64,000 nucleotides of DNA from Sphingomonadales bacterium. Its GTDB lineage: Bacteria > Pseudomonadota > Alphaproteobacteria > Sphingomonadales > Sphingomonadaceae. A model generated the notes under the pieces. It did not search any database. It saw nothing but the letters and a program-made list of their open reading frames with translations, and was not told the origin of the DNA. The DNA lies in NCBI GenBank assembly GCA_025362295.1, contig JANYGX010000007.1, forward strand, positions 1 to 64,000, in the 5' to 3' direction. The first letter of the stretch is position 1, and every line of letters starts with the position of its first letter. The position numbers were made by a program, and so were the translations under genes. Below are positions 17,148 through 26,048 of the stretch, piece after piece.

Positions 17148-18430
17148 TGCGCATTGCCGTGATTGGTGCAGGCATTTCCGGCAACACAGCCGCTTGGGCG
17201 CTTGGCCAGCAGCATGATGTCACACTCTATGAAAAAGCTGATCACTTTGGCGGCCATGCCAACACCGTCGATGTTGATCTGGGGGGGGTGATAACCCCAG
17301 TCGATACCGGATTTATTGTTTATAATGAACAAAACTATCCGAGAATGGTAGAACTTTTTAGCATTTTAGGCGTAGCGACTGAAGCGTCTGATATGTCGTT
17401 TGGCATATCACTGGATGGTGGTGCCCTAGAATATCAAAGTGACAACAAATTCAGCAGTTTGTTTGCGCAAAAACGTAATCTGTTATCACCGAAGTTCTGG
17501 ATGCTTTTGAAAGATATGCAGGCGTTTTACAAAGCCGGGCCAGGCCTTGTTGACACCTATGATTTATCCAGCATCAGTCTGGGCATTCTGCTCGCGCAGA
17601 TGAATGTTTCAGACAGCTTAATTCGCGATCACATCGTCCCCATGGCCGCGTGCATCTGGTCGGCATCGTTTCATGAGATATTAGCCTTTCCCGCGTCAAC
17701 ATTTGTGCGTTTCTTTATCAACCATGGTCTCTTCAGTCTGGGTGAACGGCCAGCCTGGCGCACCGTGCGTGGTGGATCGCGCAGCTACGTCAAAAAACTT
17801 CTCGATGCGTTTCAGGGCAGGCGCTTGCTGGCTCAGCCGGTTTTGTCAGTGATGCGCCTTGAGCATGCTGTGCGTGTGCAGACGGCAACAGGTTATGATG
17901 ATTTTGATCATGTGGTGATGGCCTGTCATGGCGATGAGGCTCTGACGTTGATCGACGCACCAACCACTGCCGAACAGAGTGTGCTTGGCGCCTTTCAGTA
18001 TTCGAAAAACCACGCCTACCTGCACCGGGATAAACGCCTGATGCCCCATAACCGGGGTGTTTGGTCAAGCTGGAATTATGTTGCTGCAACAAATCATGCA
18101 CCATGCAAGGCAGTGCCAATCACCTACTGGATGAACCTTCTGCAAAACCTTAATCCGCGTCATGATATATTTGTGAGTTTGAATCCGACTCGTGAGATCG
18201 ATGCAAAGCTTATCGACCGCGAGCTGTTATATGAACATCCGATTTTTGATGCCGGCACACTGGCTGCACAGCAACGCTTGGGTGATATCCAGGGTGTTGA
18301 CCGGTTGTGGTATGTTGGGGCCTACTGGCGCTATGGTTTTCATGAAGATGGCTGCATGTCTGGCTTGGCGGTCGCCGACGCTTTGGCAGCGCTTGCGCAT
18401 CAACCATCTCTTGCAAGGGTTAGCGCATGA
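17147..18430 (+). CDS. FAD-dependent amine oxidase-like protein of the DUF1365/CFA cluster
   Basis: Flavoprotein of the NAD(P)/FAD amine-oxidase/desaturase superfamily, 427 aa. The Rossmann motif RIAVIGAGISGNTAAWAL is at the extreme N-terminus, then LYEKADHFGGHANTVDV (GGHANTV is typical of this cluster) and VDTGFIVYNEQNYP. The C-terminus has LWYVGAYWRYGFHEDGC, then SGLAVADAL. In several proteobacteria this gene sits beside DUF1365 and a cyclopropane-synthase-like methyltransferase and is linked to modifying unsaturated acyl chains under singlet-oxygen or light stress. The exact reaction here is not established. Start ATG 17147 overlaps the photolyase stop, and the stop overlaps the next start by 4 nt. 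Confidence 0.88.
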   Translation: MRIAVIGAGISGNTAAWALGQQHDVTLYEKADHFGGHANTVDVDLGGVITPVDTGFIVYNEQNYPRMVELFSILGVATEASDMSFGISLDGGALEYQSDNKFSSLFAQKRNLLSPKFWMLLKDMQAFYKAGPGLVDTYDLSSISLGILLAQMNVSDSLIRDHIVPMAACIWSASFHEILAFPASTFVRFFINHGLFSLGERPAWRTVRGGSRSYVKKLLDAFQGRRLLAQPVLSVMRLEHAVRVQTATGYDDFDHVVMACHGDEALTLIDAPTTAEQSVLGAFQYSKNHAYLHRDKRLMPHNRGVWSSWNYVAATNHAPCKAVPITYWMNLLQNLNPRHDIFVSLNPTREIDAKLIDRELLYEHPIFDAGTLAAQQRLGDIQGVDRLWYVGAYWRYGFHEDGCMSGLAVADALAALAHQPSLARVSA

Positions 18431-19197
18431 GATCGGCTCTTTACACCGGTGAGGTCGCGCACATGCGGCTCAATCCATTCCGGCACGGCTTTCGCTACCG
18501 GGTGTTCTCACTGTGGCTTGATCTGGATGGGTTGGCGGAAACGGCGGCAAACGTCAAACTGTTTTCACACAACCGTTTCAATCTGATTGCGTTTCATGAT
18601 CGGGATCATGGCAATGGTGATGGCGGTTCAGTCAAAAACTGGGCACTTGGCAAGCTTGCCGAGGCCGGGTACGCCGCTGCTGCAGAATGGTCTGTACAGC
18701 TGCTGTGCTTTCCACGGCTGTGGGGGTATGTGTTCAACCCTATCGCCATATATTATTGCAGCACGCCGGATGGTCGCCTGCAGGCTATTATCTATCAAGT
18801 GAGCAATACGTTTGGCGAACGGCACAGCTATATTTTGTCCGCAGACTTCAACACCTGCGATAAAAATTTTCACGTCTCGCCGTTCATGCCGATGGATGGT
18901 CGCTATTTGTTTAGCGCACCGGCACCGGATGAAAAATTGGATATTATAATCCACTATCTCGACAATGCTGCCAAACTGCGCTTGGTTGCCCGGCAAACCG
19001 GTGTGAGACGTCCGTTCACCAGTGCCAGCATTTTAAAAGCTGTGCTCAGCCATCCGCTGATGACCTTCAAGGTCACCATGGGTATTCACTGGCAGGCATT
19101 TAAATTGTGGCGCAGGGGTGCACAGTTTTTCAAAAAACCATCACCGCCGCATGAGACTTTTTCCACCCACCAACCCAGCAAGGCTTTGCCATCATGA
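18427..19197 (+). CDS. DUF1365 family protein
   Basis: Protein of 256 aa in the DUF1365 family, always found beside the flavin oxidase and cyclopropane-synthase-like genes. The hallmarks are seen: SALYTGEVAHMRLNPFRHGF at the start, YRVFSLWLDLDGL, FPRLWGYVFNPIAIYYC, VSNTFGERHSY, and HVSPFMPMDGRY. The FNP-x5-C and His-rich segments are strongly conserved in the family and suggest a metal or lipid site, but no activity is known to me. Translation is coupled on both sides by 4-nt ATGA overlaps (18427 and 19194). It has no signal peptide or obvious membrane helices. Confidence 0.9.
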   Translation: MRSALYTGEVAHMRLNPFRHGFRYRVFSLWLDLDGLAETAANVKLFSHNRFNLIAFHDRDHGNGDGGSVKNWALGKLAEAGYAAAAEWSVQLLCFPRLWGYVFNPIAIYYCSTPDGRLQAIIYQVSNTFGERHSYILSADFNTCDKNFHVSPFMPMDGRYLFSAPAPDEKLDIIIHYLDNAAKLRLVARQTGVRRPFTSASILKAVLSHPLMTFKVTMGIHWQAFKLWRRGAQFFKKPSPPHETFSTHQPSKALPS

Positions 19198-20474
19198 GCG
19201 AGAGCGACCCGATGTCCAATTTTCATAAAACCCGTGCTGTTATTGCTGCTGGCAGCGGCTTTTCCAGCGGGGAGAGCGCGCTCTCGAAATTGTGGAGCTG
19301 GGCCCCTGAGCGGCTATTACACACGTATGATCAGTGCTTGCAGCATGGCAGTATTATTGTGCACTTTCCTGGTGGACAAACCCGTGTGCTTGGCAACCAT
19401 GCCACCGGACCGCAGGCTGAAGTCTATCTCAAAAGCTGGCGGCCGATCCGTCGGTTGATTGCTGGAGGTTCAACGGCCTGGGCGCGCGCCTACATAGAAG
19501 GAGATTGGGAAAGCCCCGATCTTACAAAAATGTTTGAGTTGTTTTCGATGAACCGGCGCACGCTGGGTGACAGCACACGCGGGGCCTGGTGGTCCAGGCT
19601 TGCCAATCAGGCCATGCACAGTTTTCGTGCCAACACCAAGCTTGGCAGCCAGACCAACATCAGTTTCCATTATGATTTGGGCAATGATTTTTACAAGCAG
19701 TGGCTTGATCCATCGATGACCTATTCAAGTGCCATCTTTGCCGAAGGCGACAATTGCCTGGAAACGGCACAACGCCGAAAATATCGTCGCCTGCTTGATT
19801 TGCTCGATGCCAAACCGGGGCAGCATATTCTGGAAATTGGCTGTGGCTGGGGTGGCTTCGCTGAATTCGCAGCACAAGAGAACGGGGTTAAAGTGCACGG
19901 CATTACGCTCTCTGAAGAGCAATTGAGCTGGGCGCGCCAGCGCATTGCCGAAAAAGGCCTTGGCGATCTGGTGACATTTGAGCTGATTGATTACCGCGAC
20001 GTCAAAGGCCGTTACGATCATATCGCCTCGATTGAAATGTTTGAGGCTGTGGGTGAGCGGTTTTGGCGTACGTTCATGGACAAAGTGCAAAGCTTGCTGC
20101 ACCCTGGCGGTCGCGCTGCCTTGCAAATCATCACCATTGATGAAGCCATTTTTGAGGCTTACCGGCGCGGCGCCGATTTTATCCAGACCTATATTTTCCC
20201 GGGCGGCATGCTGCCCTCGATCGAGCGCTTTCAGGCGGTGGTGGAGGATGCTGGCCTCGCTTGGAAAAGTGGTCACAGCTTCAGCAAAGATTATGCGAAA
20301 ACGCTCGGATACTGGCGCGAGGCGTTTGAAGGGGCCATCCAAAAAAATACCCTGCCACAAGAATTCAATGCGCAGTTTCAACGCATCTGGCGCTATTACC
20401 TGGCATATTGCGAAGGCGGTTTTTTAGGTGGCGGGTTAGATGTGCATCATATAGCTCTGCAGAAACATGCATGA
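19194..20474 (+). CDS. cfa: Cyclopropane-fatty-acyl-phospholipid synthase-type methyltransferase
   Basis: SAM-dependent methyltransferase of the CFA/mycolic-acid synthase family (426 aa), acting on double bonds of membrane phospholipid acyl chains. Motifs: FHYDLGNDFYKQWLDPSMTY, the SAM site ILEIGCGWGGFAEFAAQ, VHGITLSEEQLSWA, the catalytic glutamate region IASIEMFEAVGERFW, and YIFPGGMLPSIERF. The domain order and length fit full CFA synthases. Within this cluster, relatives may methylate to make branched or furan precursors rather than a cyclopropane ring, so the product is uncertain. Start ATG 19194 overlaps the previous stop; the 3' end overlaps the MFS start by 4 nt. Confidence 0.9.
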   Translation: MSESDPMSNFHKTRAVIAAGSGFSSGESALSKLWSWAPERLLHTYDQCLQHGSIIVHFPGGQTRVLGNHATGPQAEVYLKSWRPIRRLIAGGSTAWARAYIEGDWESPDLTKMFELFSMNRRTLGDSTRGAWWSRLANQAMHSFRANTKLGSQTNISFHYDLGNDFYKQWLDPSMTYSSAIFAEGDNCLETAQRRKYRRLLDLLDAKPGQHILEIGCGWGGFAEFAAQENGVKVHGITLSEEQLSWARQRIAEKGLGDLVTFELIDYRDVKGRYDHIASIEMFEAVGERFWRTFMDKVQSLLHPGGRAALQIITIDEAIFEAYRRGADFIQTYIFPGGMLPSIERFQAVVEDAGLAWKSGHSFSKDYAKTLGYWREAFEGAIQKNTLPQEFNAQFQRIWRYYLAYCEGGFLGGGLDVHHIALQKHA

Positions 20475-21808
20475 AACAGCCGCGTTTTTCGCTGGCAGCC
20501 CTGATTGCCTACAGCGGCCCGGCGTTGCCGCTGGCAATGCTGACCGGACCAGTGTTTGCTGTGCTGCCAACGTACTTCACACGTGATATCGGGCTTGATC
20601 AAGCCAGTGTCGGCCTTGCCCTATTGCTATCACGCGCCTGGGATGCGCTGTGTGATCCGGCGGTTGGCGTCTATGCAGACCGCATCACCAGCCGTTATGG
20701 CAGACGACGTCCGTTGCTGGTGGCGGGTGTGCCACTGATCATTCTCGGTAGCTGGTTGTTGTTCACTCAAGGCCATAGCCTTACCCCGCTCACCATGGGC
20801 CTTGCCAGCATGGTGCTCTACACTGGCTGGACTCTGACCAAACTCAGCCACGATGCCTGGGGCGCGGAACTATCCGCAGACTATACCGAACGCACCCGCA
20901 TCACTGCCGTGCGCGAAGCCGTCGCGCTGTGTGGCGGCTTGATGGCGATTGTATTGCTGGGCTGGGGTATATCGCCGTCTGGTCCCGGCCTCTCGCAAGC
21001 CCTCCGATGGTTGTTTATGATGGTGACTGTGCTGATGCTGACAGCTGTGTGCCTTGCCGTGTTGCGCACAAGCGATAAGGCGGTGGTTGCCGATCAGAAA
21101 AGAGTTTCCATGGCTACCCAGTGGCATACCCTGCTGCAAAGCCTTGCCCTCAAAAAGCTGGCCTTTGCCTTCGTGCTTAATGGTCTCGCATCCGCTTTGC
21201 CAACCACCTTGTTCCTGCCTTTTGTTGAACATGTGCTGGGTCGGCCTGATCTTAAAGGGCCATTGATCCTGCTTTTTTTCGTCTGTGCTGTCTTTGCTGT
21301 ACCCGTGTGGATTTGGGCGGGCAAACGGCTTGGCAAGCACCGCGCCTGGCAGCTGTCTATGCTGATTGCGACATGCAGTTTTATACCCGCTATTTTTTTA
21401 AAAGCCGGCGATGTCATCTGGTTTGTGCCGGTTGTCGTAATAACGGGTATATGTTTGGCAGGAGATCTGGTTTTGCCCCCATCGATACAAGCGGATGTTC
21501 TGGATGAAGACCGGATAAATTCTGGTCAGTCACGCGCTGGCATGTTGTTTGCCTTGCTTGGTTTCCTAAATAAATTCACGTTTGCCCTTGCGCCTGGCAT
21601 TGCATTACCAGTGCTCGGATACATGGCGTTCAATCCCAAACCCGATGCTGTAAACAGTGGCCCTGCCTTACTGACATTAACCATGCTGTATGCCTTTTTG
21701 CCCGTGCTGTTGAAACTGGCCGCCATATATACAATGCAAGGTTTTCCGCTCGATCAACGTCGCCATCAAGAACTGCAACATATCATCAACCTGAAAACTA
21801 GCGTATAA
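20471..21808 (+). CDS. MFS transporter of the GPH/MelB-like type
   Basis: Integral membrane carrier (445 aa) with about 12 hydrophobic segments, resembling the glycoside-pentoside-hexuronide/MelB branch of the major facilitator superfamily. Seen: RAWDALCDPAVGVYADR and then TSRYGRRRPLLVAGVP (the MFS loop 2-3 motif), and TLTKLSHDAWGAELS. Related MFS genes occur in photolyase-DUF1365-CFA clusters, so it may move a lipid or precursor rather than a sugar; that is inference. I start at ATG 20471 by the 4-nt overlap with the methyltransferase stop rather than the out-of-family upstream extension. Confidence 0.85.
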   Translation: MKQPRFSLAALIAYSGPALPLAMLTGPVFAVLPTYFTRDIGLDQASVGLALLLSRAWDALCDPAVGVYADRITSRYGRRRPLLVAGVPLIILGSWLLFTQGHSLTPLTMGLASMVLYTGWTLTKLSHDAWGAELSADYTERTRITAVREAVALCGGLMAIVLLGWGISPSGPGLSQALRWLFMMVTVLMLTAVCLAVLRTSDKAVVADQKRVSMATQWHTLLQSLALKKLAFAFVLNGLASALPTTLFLPFVEHVLGRPDLKGPLILLFFVCAVFAVPVWIWAGKRLGKHRAWQLSMLIATCSFIPAIFLKAGDVIWFVPVVVITGICLAGDLVLPPSIQADVLDEDRINSGQSRAGMLFALLGFLNKFTFALAPGIALPVLGYMAFNPKPDAVNSGPALLTLTMLYAFLPVLLKLAAIYTMQGFPLDQRRHQELQHIINLKTSV

Positions 21809-21819
21809 TTGGGTCCCTT

Positions 21820-22308
21820 ATGAATCTTGAATCAAAAATCACACCCGCTGCCGCACTTGTCCTGCAACCTTTCGACCCTTTACGTTTTTACGATGGTCAT
21901 GTGGGTGCCAAAGGTTTTGTTGTGCGCCGCAACGGCGATCTGGTGCGTACATTTGTGGCGCAGTTTAGTGGTGTCAGAGATAAGGACAGCATCACCATTC
22001 ATGAAGTGATTGATTATGACGACGGCGACCAAGATTTGCGCCATTGGCACATCACAAAAAGCGGCAAGGGTATCTGGACAGCGAATGTCGAAGGTCTCGT
22101 TGGCGTCTGCACTATCAGGTCTGGTAAACGGCTGGAAGAATGCCGCTGGAGCTACCGCATGAAAGTACCAATCAAAAATCGCCTGATAGCGTTTGATTTT
22201 GAAGATATTATGGTATCGCTGTCGGAATCTGAAATGGTGTCATTAACACCTATGAAGAAGTTCGGCATCACAGTCGCAACCATCAATTGCCGCTATTACA
22301 AGCTCTGA
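21820..22308 (+). CDS. DUF3833-like protein
   Basis: Last gene of the photolyase-led operon, 162 aa, 11 nt after the MFS stop. It matches the DUF3833 pattern: FDPLRFYDGHVGAKGF, a VVRRNGDLVRTF strand, EVIDYDDGDQDLRHWHI (the DDG-x4-R-x-W core), and a C-terminal MKKFGITVATI. Many members are lipoproteins; this one lacks the N-terminal lipobox and begins directly with the domain, so it is predicted cytoplasmic. The function is unknown, but the family co-occurs with DUF1365 and CFA-like genes. Identification rests on that pattern and the context. Confidence 0.75.
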   Translation: MNLESKITPAAALVLQPFDPLRFYDGHVGAKGFVVRRNGDLVRTFVAQFSGVRDKDSITIHEVIDYDDGDQDLRHWHITKSGKGIWTANVEGLVGVCTIRSGKRLEECRWSYRMKVPIKNRLIAFDFEDIMVSLSESEMVSLTPMKKFGITVATINCRYYKL

Positions 22309-22311
22309 ATA

Positions 22312-23241
22312 TTACTGTGTTGGTCGTGCTGCAAGAGTTGCCGGATCAAGCGGCATATTTTTGATCAGCTCGCCTTTCTTGCCAAAGCTCGCAAGTGGCT
22401 TGCCATTATATTCCAGTGTCAAACCGCCAGCATTGCCTGTCGTTAGTTTTACGCCTGCAACGCTTGGTACGGAATAGGTGTCACCGGCTTTCAATATACC
22501 AATCTTGAGCGATACCGGTCCACCATCAGAAACTTTGATCCAGCTGTCTTCAAGGGCACGAATAACAAGGCCACCAGTCGCCGAAGCACCTGTAGCGGGT
22601 GCCGCAGCCGTGGCAGGCAACGCAGCAGGGGCAGGGGCCTCAGGTGTGGCGATAGCAGGCGCGGCTACAGCCGGTGCAGGCGTGGCACTGACCGGCGGTG
22701 CCGATGATTGAGACAGCACGGGCGGTGCCTGTTGTGCGACCACAGCCGACGTTGAAGCCGCTCTATCGCCTGACGGCGCGGCCGCCACAACCGGCGTTTC
22801 CTTATCTTGTCTGAAATGGCTGTAGGCAAACCACGCCAGGCCAATAAAGCTGACCAGGCCAACAAGGCTGCCGATCACCAAGCCGCGACTGGGCAACCGC
22901 GATTCGTCAAAAGGTTCAGGGGCAACACCTGGGTTGGCCGCCTCAAGGCTGTAAGTTATGGTTTTGTATTGATCGACAACCTCGTTTGGGCTGATGCCAA
23001 GGTAGGTGCAATAGGTGCGGATAAAACCGATAGCATAAGGCCTTGCTGGCAACTTGTCGTATTGGTCTGCTTCAAGAGCGGTCAGGTGGCGCAAGGGAAT
23101 GCGTGTATCACGCGCCACATCTGCCAGATTAAAGCCTCGTTCTTCACGGACTTTGCGCAGTTTTTCACCAATACGCGACCCGTCAGCACGTAATTCGTCA
23201 AGTGGTTTGGTATCACTCAGGGGTTTAAGGGCGGCTTCCAT
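22312..23241 (-). CDS. RodZ-like helix-turn-helix membrane protein
   Basis: Bitopic membrane protein, 309 aa. It has a cytoplasmic xre-type helix-turn-helix near residues 22-90 (IGEKLRKVREERGFNLADV, then RDTRIPLRHLTALE and RPYAIGFIRTY), one transmembrane segment (LVIGSLVGLVSFIGLAWFAY), a long Ala/Pro-rich periplasmic linker, and a C-terminal DUF4115 domain (LEDSWIKVSDGG then LKAGDTYSVP). This is the RodZ architecture, which links MreB to the elongasome in rod-shaped cells. ATG 23241 (MEAALKPLS) is preferred to 23310. It is the last gene of the minus-strand run and follows ptsP by about 100 nt. It is convergent with the DUF3833 gene, 3 nt apart. Confidence 0.85.
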   Translation of the reverse strand: MEAALKPLSDTKPLDELRADGSRIGEKLRKVREERGFNLADVARDTRIPLRHLTALEADQYDKLPARPYAIGFIRTYCTYLGISPNEVVDQYKTITYSLEAANPGVAPEPFDESRLPSRGLVIGSLVGLVSFIGLAWFAYSHFRQDKETPVVAAAPSGDRAASTSAVVAQQAPPVLSQSSAPPVSATPAPAVAAPAIATPEAPAPAALPATAAAPATGASATGGLVIRALEDSWIKVSDGGPVSLKIGILKAGDTYSVPSVAGVKLTTGNAGGLTLEYNGKPLASFGKKGELIKNMPLDPATLAARPTQ

Positions 23242-23344
23242 ATTTTTAACCGTTGTTTTATAATTTTGGTTGTGATCCGCTAATTGGCTTAATGCCCTGT
23301 GGATAACCATGACGTCAAGCTAAAAGCGCTTAAAATCAGCACCA

Positions 23345-25624
23345 TCAGAGAGGAATATTATGCTTTTCCGCCCACTGCATGAGATGCTCGCGCACGGAGA
23401 GGCTGGAATCCGTAAGCCAACTCGCCATAGATTCAGCAAGGGTAATCAAAGTTGTGGCGCGGATAACCGTTTTGACCGGCCCAATCGCAGCGGGCGTCAC
23501 TGATAGCCGACGCACCCCAAGGGCAATCAGCGCCAGCGATTCCAGTGTACGACCACCCATCTCCCCACAAATTGAAATCGGCACACCAGCAGCATCGGCG
23601 GCATCGACAATGCGCTTGAGGAAGCGCAAGATTGGCACGGAAAGCCAATCGTAGCGGTTGGCAAGCTTGGGATGTGAGCGGTCCGCTGCAAACAGGAACT
23701 GCACCAGATCGTTGGTGCCCACAGAAATAAAATCTACCGCTGGAAGCAGCGTATCAAGCTCATAGGCAAGCGCTGGCACTTCCAGCATAGCACCATAGCG
23801 GATGGAGCGAGGCAAATCGTGGCCTGCTTTGCGCACCACATCAAGTTCTTCCAGCACCATGGCTTTGGCGCCGATGAATTCTGCCGTGGTCGTGACCATG
23901 GGAAACATGAGTGACAAATCGCGCCCGGCTGCCGCTTCGATCAGGGCGCGGGATTGGACCTTAAGCAAGCCTGGCCGTTCCAGCGCTACACGCAAGGCGC
24001 GCCAGCCCATGGCCGGGTTTTCCTCGACATCCTCGCTTCTAAGGTACGGCACAGCCTTGTCGCCGCCAATATCGACCGTGCGAAAAATCACCGGCTTGGA
24101 GCCGCAGGCATCCAGCACATCGCGGTAGAGTTGCGTTTGAGCCTGACGGCGCGGCAGCGTTGCTGATACCAGAAACTGGAACTCAGTTCTGAACAAGCCG
24201 ATGCCGTCCGCGTTGGTGATGTGCAGGCCAGCGAGATCAACCTTAAGCCCTGCGTTCATCATCAACGAAATCGTCGTGCCGTCTTTTGTTATGGTGGGCA
24301 GTTCCTTGATGCTGGCATACTTGGCCTGTTGCTTGGCGCGCAGCGACAAGCGGTTTTCATATTGCCGCGAGGCCTCGGCGCTTGGCCGGATAAAGAGGGC
24401 CTCTGACGTTGAATCAAGAATGACCGGATCGCCGGGCATCACCATGTTCATGATGCCCTTGGCGCGGCCCAGCATGGGAATGCCCATGGCACGCGCCACA
24501 ATTGTCACGTGTGCGGTGAGCGAGCCTTCCTCAAGTATAACGCCCTTGAGCCGTCGCCGGTCGTATTCAAGCAGCTCTGCCGGGCCAAGCGAGCGCGCCA
24601 CCAATATACTGTCTTCGGTCAGGCCCAGATCAGCCGAGGTGCCAAGCTTTCCAGCCACAATGCGGATCAGCCGATTGGCGAGATCATCAAGATCCTGCAA
24701 TCGCTCCAGCAAATACACATCCTGGGTTTTGCGCATTTGCACCCGGGTGTTCTGCTGCACCCGTTCAATGGCGGCTTCGGCTGTCAAACCTTTCTCGATT
24801 GCCTCGTTGATGCGGCGGGCCCAGCCTTCATCAAAGGCAAACATCTTGTAGGTTTCAAGAATATCATCATGCTCACCGGCGCCACCAAAGTCCGCCTGGT
24901 TCATCATTTTATCGATATGCGTGCGCATGGTCTGAAAAGCGTTTCGCACCCGTTCCTTTTCAGCGTCAAGATCATCAGCCACTGTGTGCTCAATGTGCAC
25001 CTTCGGTTGATGAAACACGACCATACCGCGTGCCAGCCCGTCAACGATGCGCATCCCGCCCAAGCGCACTGTGCCTGAACGCACGCCGCGTGCCTCGGCC
25101 ATCGCTTTATCGTCGATTAACCCCGCCGCCTTGATCAGTTCAGCAAGCACCATGGCAACGGTTTGCAGCGCCTCGATTTCTTCCTCGGCATACTCGCGCG
25201 GATCGCGGTGCTGCACGCACAGCACGCCCACCGACTGGCCCTGACGCAAAATCGGTACGCCAGCGAAACTATGAAAAAGGTCCTCGCCGGTTTCTGGCCG
25301 GTAGGCAAAGTTTGGGTGGGCGCGCGCTTCAGCAAGATTAAGCGGCGTGCCGCGCTCGGCAATATTGCCGACCAAGCCTTCACCAAAACTCAAAGTCGTT
25401 ACGTGCACGGCCGATTTTGCTAGGCCCTCTGTTGAAAACAGTTCCAGTTTGGTGTCGCGCAGCAGATAAATCGAACACACTTCGCTGGAAAGGGCCTTGG
25501 CGATGGTTTTGGCCACTTTGTCGAGTTTTGCCTGTGGAGACAGGCGTTGCGCCATAACCTCATGGAGCTTCTGGAGAATTTCCCGTGGTGCAGAAACTGA
25601 AGATTTCGACGTTTGAGCTGACAT
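23345..25624 (-). CDS. ptsP: PtsP: GAF-domain phosphoenolpyruvate-protein phosphotransferase (EI-Ntr)
   Basis: Enzyme I of the nitrogen phosphotransferase system (759 aa); it autophosphorylates from PEP and passes phosphate to NPr and EIIA-Ntr, a regulatory relay. An N-terminal GAF domain (about residues 20-160; VCSIYLLRD, GEGLVGNIAERGTPLNL, GVPILRQGQSVGVLCVQ) is followed by the EI domains. The phospho-histidine is in GSLTAHVTIVARAMGIPMLG. The PEP-binding barrel has GIGLFRTEFQFL, RTVDIGGDKAVPYL, PMVTT and SVGTNDLVQFLFAADR, with the catalytic cysteine in ISICGEMGG. ATG 25624 (MSAQTSKSS) is chosen. NPr and EIIA-Ntr genes are not in the window. Confidence 0.95.
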   Translation of the reverse strand: MSAQTSKSSVSAPREILQKLHEVMAQRLSPQAKLDKVAKTIAKALSSEVCSIYLLRDTKLELFSTEGLAKSAVHVTTLSFGEGLVGNIAERGTPLNLAEARAHPNFAYRPETGEDLFHSFAGVPILRQGQSVGVLCVQHRDPREYAEEEIEALQTVAMVLAELIKAAGLIDDKAMAEARGVRSGTVRLGGMRIVDGLARGMVVFHQPKVHIEHTVADDLDAEKERVRNAFQTMRTHIDKMMNQADFGGAGEHDDILETYKMFAFDEGWARRINEAIEKGLTAEAAIERVQQNTRVQMRKTQDVYLLERLQDLDDLANRLIRIVAGKLGTSADLGLTEDSILVARSLGPAELLEYDRRRLKGVILEEGSLTAHVTIVARAMGIPMLGRAKGIMNMVMPGDPVILDSTSEALFIRPSAEASRQYENRLSLRAKQQAKYASIKELPTITKDGTTISLMMNAGLKVDLAGLHITNADGIGLFRTEFQFLVSATLPRRQAQTQLYRDVLDACGSKPVIFRTVDIGGDKAVPYLRSEDVEENPAMGWRALRVALERPGLLKVQSRALIEAAAGRDLSLMFPMVTTTAEFIGAKAMVLEELDVVRKAGHDLPRSIRYGAMLEVPALAYELDTLLPAVDFISVGTNDLVQFLFAADRSHPKLANRYDWLSVPILRFLKRIVDAADAAGVPISICGEMGGRTLESLALIALGVRRLSVTPAAIGPVKTVIRATTLITLAESMASWLTDSSLSVREHLMQWAEKHNIPL

Positions 25625-25675
25625 ATGAGCTCTTACTAGGTTGAACATACCCGCTTGTCGAGTTTAACGGCTTAA

Positions 25676-26038
25676 TTATATCATCAGCAATTCGTCCGTT
25701 TTGTGGTGTTGCAAGAAACCCATAAGCCCCCCGCACTCCACGGCCACGTGGACATCGTCTGCCGGGATCTCACAGAGGTGCAATCCAGTCTGGCAGACGG
25801 TGAAGCGCACTCCAAATTCAAGGCAGGTTTCAAACAATTCAGCAATGGTTGCCACACAATAGGCTGAACGCTTGCCGTCGCCACCGGATGTATAGGTCTT
25901 TGCAGCAATTTCGGCCGCCTGACCGGATAAAAATATTGCGACCGTGCGGCCAATCGCTGCGGTTGTTGCAGCCAGACTGAAAGCTGTCCACACCCGTTCA
26001 TCACGGGGCTCGGCGAGAATGATGGCTAGACCCTGCAT
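25676..26038 (-). CDS. DsrE-family small protein
   Basis: A 120-aa protein of the DsrE/DsrF/TusD-like fold. It begins MQGLAIILAEPRDERVWTAF, the typical first strand and helix of that fold, and carries several cysteines toward the C-terminus (YCVATI, ETCLE, FTVCQTGLHLCEI, VECGGL). DsrE-fold proteins often carry sulphur as persulphides. It lies 10 nt after the ThiF/MoeB-like gene on the same strand, so the pair may serve a sulphur-transfer step, but this is inference. ATG 26038 is chosen because the upstream extension has unusual composition. Substrate and partner are unknown. Confidence 0.75.
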   Translation of the reverse strand: MQGLAIILAEPRDERVWTAFSLAATTAAIGRTVAIFLSGQAAEIAAKTYTSGGDGKRSAYCVATIAELFETCLEFGVRFTVCQTGLHLCEIPADDVHVAVECGGLMGFLQHHKTDELLMI

Positions 26039-26048
26039 GCGCGGTACA

